Source: Podila epigama
Lineage: Eukaryota > Mortierellomycota > Mortierellomycetes > Mortierellales > Mortierellaceae
Assembly (NCBI GenBank): GCA_015679605.1
Contig: JAAAVE010001122.1
Location: 1 to 10,011, forward strand
Reading direction: 5' to 3'
DNA length: 10,011 nt
The notes under the pieces were generated by a model, which saw nothing but the letters and a program-made list of their open reading frames with translations, did not search any database and was not told where the DNA came from. The translations under genes and the position numbers were made by a program. Positions within the stretch are counted from its first letter, which is position 1. Every line of letters begins with the position of its first letter. Below are positions 7,901 through 10,011 of this stretch, in pieces.

Positions 7901-8388
7901 TGCCGATCTTTTTCAAGTTGCGCCTTCTTTGCTTTTCGAACGGAATTGTACCGCATCATGTCCAAAGTCCTTTTGCGCTCCTCCAGAAAGATATCAGATG
8001 GAGATCGATTTGGCCGTCTTTCCCGTTGTACGTCCTGCCGAAGTGATGAACGCAGGGTCGCTGTAACTCGGGCACTGTCTTTGTGAACCGAAGTATGGAT
8101 GTTTGATGACGCCGATGTGTTTAGGTGTCGTCGGGGATCGGTCAACATTCGTGTTTTAGACCTTTGCGCTTGCGGAAAGAGTGGAGACTCGTGTACTGAG
8201 GTGTAGCCTATGCTGCGCTGTGCAAGGTTTGTCAGATCATGCTTTCCGCGGCCCTGTGTGAGGTGCGACCTAGTCGCTGTTGCCGTTGAGGCGAACGAGC
8301 GAGAGCTCTTTGCCAGTTTGTCTTGGACAATGACTCTGTGCGAGGGAGAAGACGCCGTCGTCTTGATAGCAAACGACAGTCGGATCAT
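4938..8388 (-). CDS. Mitochondrial RNase II-family 3'-5' exoribonuclease (Dss1/CYT-4-like), 1120 aa
   Basis: The CDS is complement(join(4938..7668, 7757..8388)). The start is the first in-frame ATG; the 20 codons before it are open but begin with TTG. Residues 1-32 form an Arg/Ser/Thr/Ala-rich mitochondrial presequence (MIRLSFAIKTTAS, no acid before residue 23) with an RSF/AS site at 30-34 that fits an R-3 processing motif. A basic helical stretch follows at about 130-170, and at about 204-255 a small beta-type region (GDFVEVRR...GDQIF). The RNB catalytic domain spans about 585-955: acidic motif IDDPSASELDDAF (592-604) with Asp593 and Asp601/Asp602 as metal ligands, and the late motif SPLRRYADMVSH (940-951). 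An S1-like OB fold closes the protein (about 1014-1115). In fungi these enzymes degrade and process mitochondrial RNA; yeast Dss1 works with the Suv3 helicase. Length is close to the roughly 1100 residues of Neurospora CYT-4. RNB identity is sure; Dss1/CYT-4 subtype is likely. Confidence 0.93.
7669..7756 (-). other. Spliceosomal intron in the exoribonuclease gene
   Basis: An 88-bp intron with donor GTAAGA, branch-like CTGAT and acceptor AATAG. It splits an Arg codon (CG|A) and joins GDFVEVR-R-NGKPHPAIYV without changing frame. Reading through the donor meets a stop at once (TAA at 7755-7753), so splicing is required. An alternative acceptor ACATAG at 7716-7711 would also keep the frame and add 14 residues; the downstream site is preferred because it gives a polar junction and a more usual intron length. 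Confidence 0.85.
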
Positions 8389-8478
8389 TGGTATGTCAAT
8401 GACTCTGGCGTCGTATGCAATGAATGTGGGTAATGTGGGATGAATCAAAGGATTTTTTCTTTTCTTTTGTTATTTTTT

Positions 8479-8508
8479 TTATTTTTTCCTTTTTTGAATG
8501 AATGACAT
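8479..8508 (-). other. Possible upstream ORF of the exoribonuclease mRNA
   Basis: An ATG at 8508-8506 opens nine codons (MSFIQKRKK) and stops with TAA at 8481-8479, 90 bp before the main ATG. No other ATG lies between it and the main start on this strand. It matters only if transcription begins upstream of 8508. Confidence 0.3.
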
Positions 8509-8515
8509 TGCACCG

Positions 8516-8523
8516 TCACGTGA
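8516..8523. promoter_or_regulatory. Perfect E-box palindrome TCACGTGA
   Basis: This 8-bp palindrome contains CACGTG, the site bound by bHLH factors; TCACGTGA is the preferred form for yeast Cbf1-type proteins. It lies 128 bp upstream of the exoribonuclease ATG and 887 bp from the divergent poly-Q ATG. The match is exact; use as a promoter element is inferred. Confidence 0.45.
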
Positions 8524-8906
8524 TATAGAGGATTGCCAGGTCGGTTCCGCAGCTCCCTCCAGGCCTCAGTTAGACACACAGGCACCCGTTTTGTGGCACA
8601 TGTAGCCTCTCATGGTTATGACTATCAACAGCTGTATTCAAAGCAGCTGACCCCCACTCCCAAAGATGCTGCACTTTGTTGTTGTCAGTCTCGTTGTGTG
8701 ACGGATCAAATAACAGCATACCTTTTGGGGACACAAGGAAGGACAAAGGGATGAAGGACAGACAGAGGACAAGAACAGCACATTAAAAGAAAAGGGCTCT
8801 CGCACTTGATGCCCGTGCCCAATCACAGAGGTTGTCAGGCTGTCGACCAAACACCCACTCCACTGTCTTATTTTGTGGATGCTCTCCATCCAGCAGCAGC
8901 ATGTTA

Positions 8907-8975
8907 ATCCATCCATATATCCATCTATTCGTCCATCCATTCATTCATTCATTCATTCCATCCATTCCATCCATC
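8907..8975. repeat. (CATC)/(CATT) tetranucleotide repeat
   Basis: ATCC and ATTC tetramers, including five consecutive ATTC units near 8939-8958, then mixed CATTC and CATCC copies. It is the same repeat family as the tract at 2031-2120. Confidence 0.88.
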
Positions 8976-9174
8976 AGTGAGCATTAATTTCCTTGCCTTA
9001 TCTATCACCTTGTCCATCCGTTTCTGTTCTTGTTCTTGTGCTGCTCCTCGACAGTCGTTGTTTCACCATCACCACTTAAAACGAACTCTCCATCCTTCCC
9101 CAATTGTGCTTACGTCCTTTTCCTGGGAACTGCACCTTCATTGGCGCATCTAATCCAGTCTGCTTATCATGCAG

Positions 9175-9392
9175 GTAAATCGCACTTGGTTCACATCGAT
9201 CTGCCTTTCCAGGTCTGCATTCATTATTCACTTTGGTGGGATCTCCTTCTCTTTCAACGTCAATCGTCACTCTTCTCACCTCCTTTTTTTTTTTTTTTTT
9301 TTTGCTTATGATTGTGATTGTATCTCAATCCAATTGGGTTAATCGCTGTGTATAGAACCATTCCATCCATCAACCAACGATTTTGTTCACAG
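9175..9392 (+). other. Probable intron in the 5' leader of the poly-Q gene
   Basis: The donor GCAG|GTAAAT at 9175 and acceptor TTTTGTTCACAG ending at 9392 bracket 218 bp; the acceptor is 17 bp before the ATG. A 20-T run (9284-9303) lies inside, about 90 bp before the acceptor. The preceding exon frame has no ATG, so the intron would be in the untranslated leader. No strong branch site was identified. Confidence 0.5.
9284..9303. repeat. Poly-T run (20 T)
   Basis: Twenty consecutive T inside the proposed leader intron of the poly-Q gene. Confidence 0.9.
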
Positions 9393-9409
9393 AAACAAGC
9401 CATCAAGAT

Positions 9410-10011
9410 ATGGCTTCAGTCGAGGCCCTCCAAAAGATGCCTATTGTAATGTCTCCAGGTCCAGGATTTCTACAGGTGCGCCCTCCACAGCAACTATCCC
9501 CCGTACAAGCCCAGCAACTCCAACTTCAACAGCAGCTTCATCAACAACAGTTACAAGCCCAACAACATCAACAACAACAACAGTCATTACAGGCCGTTCA
9601 AGCCATGCCCCCATTGCAATCGATAGTTGCAGCGCAAGGCATGTCCATGACCGTTCCAATAGGAGGAACAGTGCATTTGGCGCCGCAGGCGTTCTCCCCG
9701 CAGGTTCAGGTTGCCTCTGTTATCCAGACACCCCAGATGCAGAAACAATCTCAGTACCAGCTCCGACAACAATTTCAGCAACAGCAACAGCAAGCGCAAC
9801 AGCAAGCGCAACAGCAGGCACAAGAGCAACAACAAGTTCACCAACAAAAGGTCCAGCAACTGCACGCCCAACAATCGCAGAATCAACAACAACAACAAAT
9901 ACAACAACAACAACAACAACAAAAGGTCCAGCAACCGCACGTCCAGCCACTGCATGCCCAGCCACAACAGCAGCATCAGCAACAACAACAACAACAACAA
10001 CAACAGCAGCA
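9410..10011 (+). CDS. Glutamine-rich protein, N-terminal 200 codons (runs off window)
   Basis: ATG 9410 opens a frame with no stop for 200 codons plus 2 bases, so the gene is cut by the window end. The start is supported by a good acceptor 17 bp upstream and by the absence of an ATG in the frame before it. Residues 1-30 are ordinary (MASVEALQKMPIVMSPGPGF); about 31-70 Gln-rich; 71-115 a more ordinary block with hydrophobic and Pro residues; then almost continuous Gln with Ala, His, Lys and Val. About 90 of 200 residues are Gln, mostly CAA, ending in eleven consecutive Gln codons. No folded domain is visible yet. Such N termini are common in fungal transcription factors, Mediator and chromatin subunits and some RNA-binding proteins, but the defining domain lies downstream. 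Transcriptional role is a guess. Confidence 0.82.
   Translation, partial: MASVEALQKMPIVMSPGPGFLQVRPPQQLSPVQAQQLQLQQQLHQQQLQAQQHQQQQQSLQAVQAMPPLQSIVAAQGMSMTVPIGGTVHLAPQAFSPQVQVASVIQTPQMQKQSQYQLRQQFQQQQQQAQQQAQQQAQEQQQVHQQKVQQLHAQQSQNQQQQQIQQQQQQQKVQQPHVQPLHAQPQQQHQQQQQQQQQQQ
9842..9946 (+). repeat. Duplicated QQKVQQ-x-H segment inside the poly-Q region
   Basis: The coding segment for QQKVQQLHAQ (9842-9871) recurs 75 bp later as QQKVQQPHVQ (from 9920), with LHAQ repeated again just after it (about 9950-9961). Near-identical codons indicate a recent in-frame duplication. Confidence 0.75.

Larger units (their letters stand above)
8389..9409. promoter_or_regulatory. Divergent intergenic region between exoribonuclease and poly-Q genes
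   Basis: About 1 kb separates the two divergent start codons. Next to the exoribonuclease, its leader strand is A-rich (about 8451-8497), typical of a fungal 5' leader, and has a short upstream ORF and a TCACGTGA site. The middle (8525-8900) shows nothing I can support as a gene. Towards the poly-Q gene come a CATC/CATT repeat and a probable leader intron. Open frames in this region lack credible starts. Confidence 0.6.

Noticed and set aside
8389-8448. N-terminal extension of the exoribonuclease by 20 codons
   Set aside because: The extension begins with TTG, has no ATG, and would bury the mitochondrial presequence; the ATG at 8388 is preferred.
9030-9311. Plus-strand 93-codon frame upstream of the poly-Q gene
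   Set aside because: It starts with TTG, crosses the probable leader-intron donor and ends in the poly-T run; it is more likely leader and intron sequence.
9441-10003. Minus-strand Leu- or Val-rich frames resembling membrane proteins
   Set aside because: They are antisense shadows of the CAA/CAG poly-Q coding region, which is better supported on the plus strand.

Overview
The window looks like nuclear DNA of a filamentous fungus. Genes are interrupted by short GT...AG introns (88 and 193 bp), pre-start regions are full of C/T-rich microsatellites, and one gene encodes a long RNase II-family protein of the mitochondrial Dss1/CYT-4 type with a presequence. The mix of poly-Q protein, compact introns and simple-repeat promoters suggests an early-diverging lineage such as Mortierellomycota/Mucoromycota. 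That placement is an impression, not a demonstration. There is no bacterial-type operon, transposon, tRNA/rRNA gene, CRISPR array or prophage.

Layout. (1) 1-244: a poly-A run and a short open segment ending at a good 5' splice site, probably an exon of an unidentified plus-strand gene. (2) 245-2421: about 2.2 kb without a convincing gene. It holds a cluster of four TGTACA palindromes and a chain of microsatellites that becomes strongly G-depleted and has no ATG on the plus strand from 1509 to 2421; this is the probable promoter and leader of the next gene. (3) 2422-4837, plus strand: a two-exon gene for a 740-residue coiled-coil protein with disordered Ser/Thr-Pro-rich ends. (4) 4838-4937: a 100-bp convergent intergenic spacer with the 3'-end signals of both neighbours. 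(5) 8388-4938, minus strand: a two-exon gene for a 1120-residue mitochondrial 3'-5' exoribonuclease. (6) 8389-9409: a divergent promoter region with a perfect TCACGTGA palindrome, a CATC/CATT repeat and a probable 5'-leader intron ending 17 bp before the next ATG. (7) 9410-end, plus strand: the first 200 codons of a glutamine-rich protein that runs off the window.

The only confident functional assignment is the exoribonuclease. In well-studied fungi such an enzyme degrades and processes mitochondrial RNA, with the Suv3 helicase as partner in yeast; no partner gene is visible here. The other genes are unnamed and nothing shows that the neighbours share a pathway. The start codons of both major genes were chosen as the first true ATG in frame; for the exoribonuclease this places a textbook mitochondrial presequence exactly at the N terminus. 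I found no clear evidence of an undescribed system. The observations most worth checking are two in-frame acceptors in the exoribonuclease intron, the TGTACA cluster, the G-poor ATG-free leader, and a poly(A) signal overlapping a stop codon.
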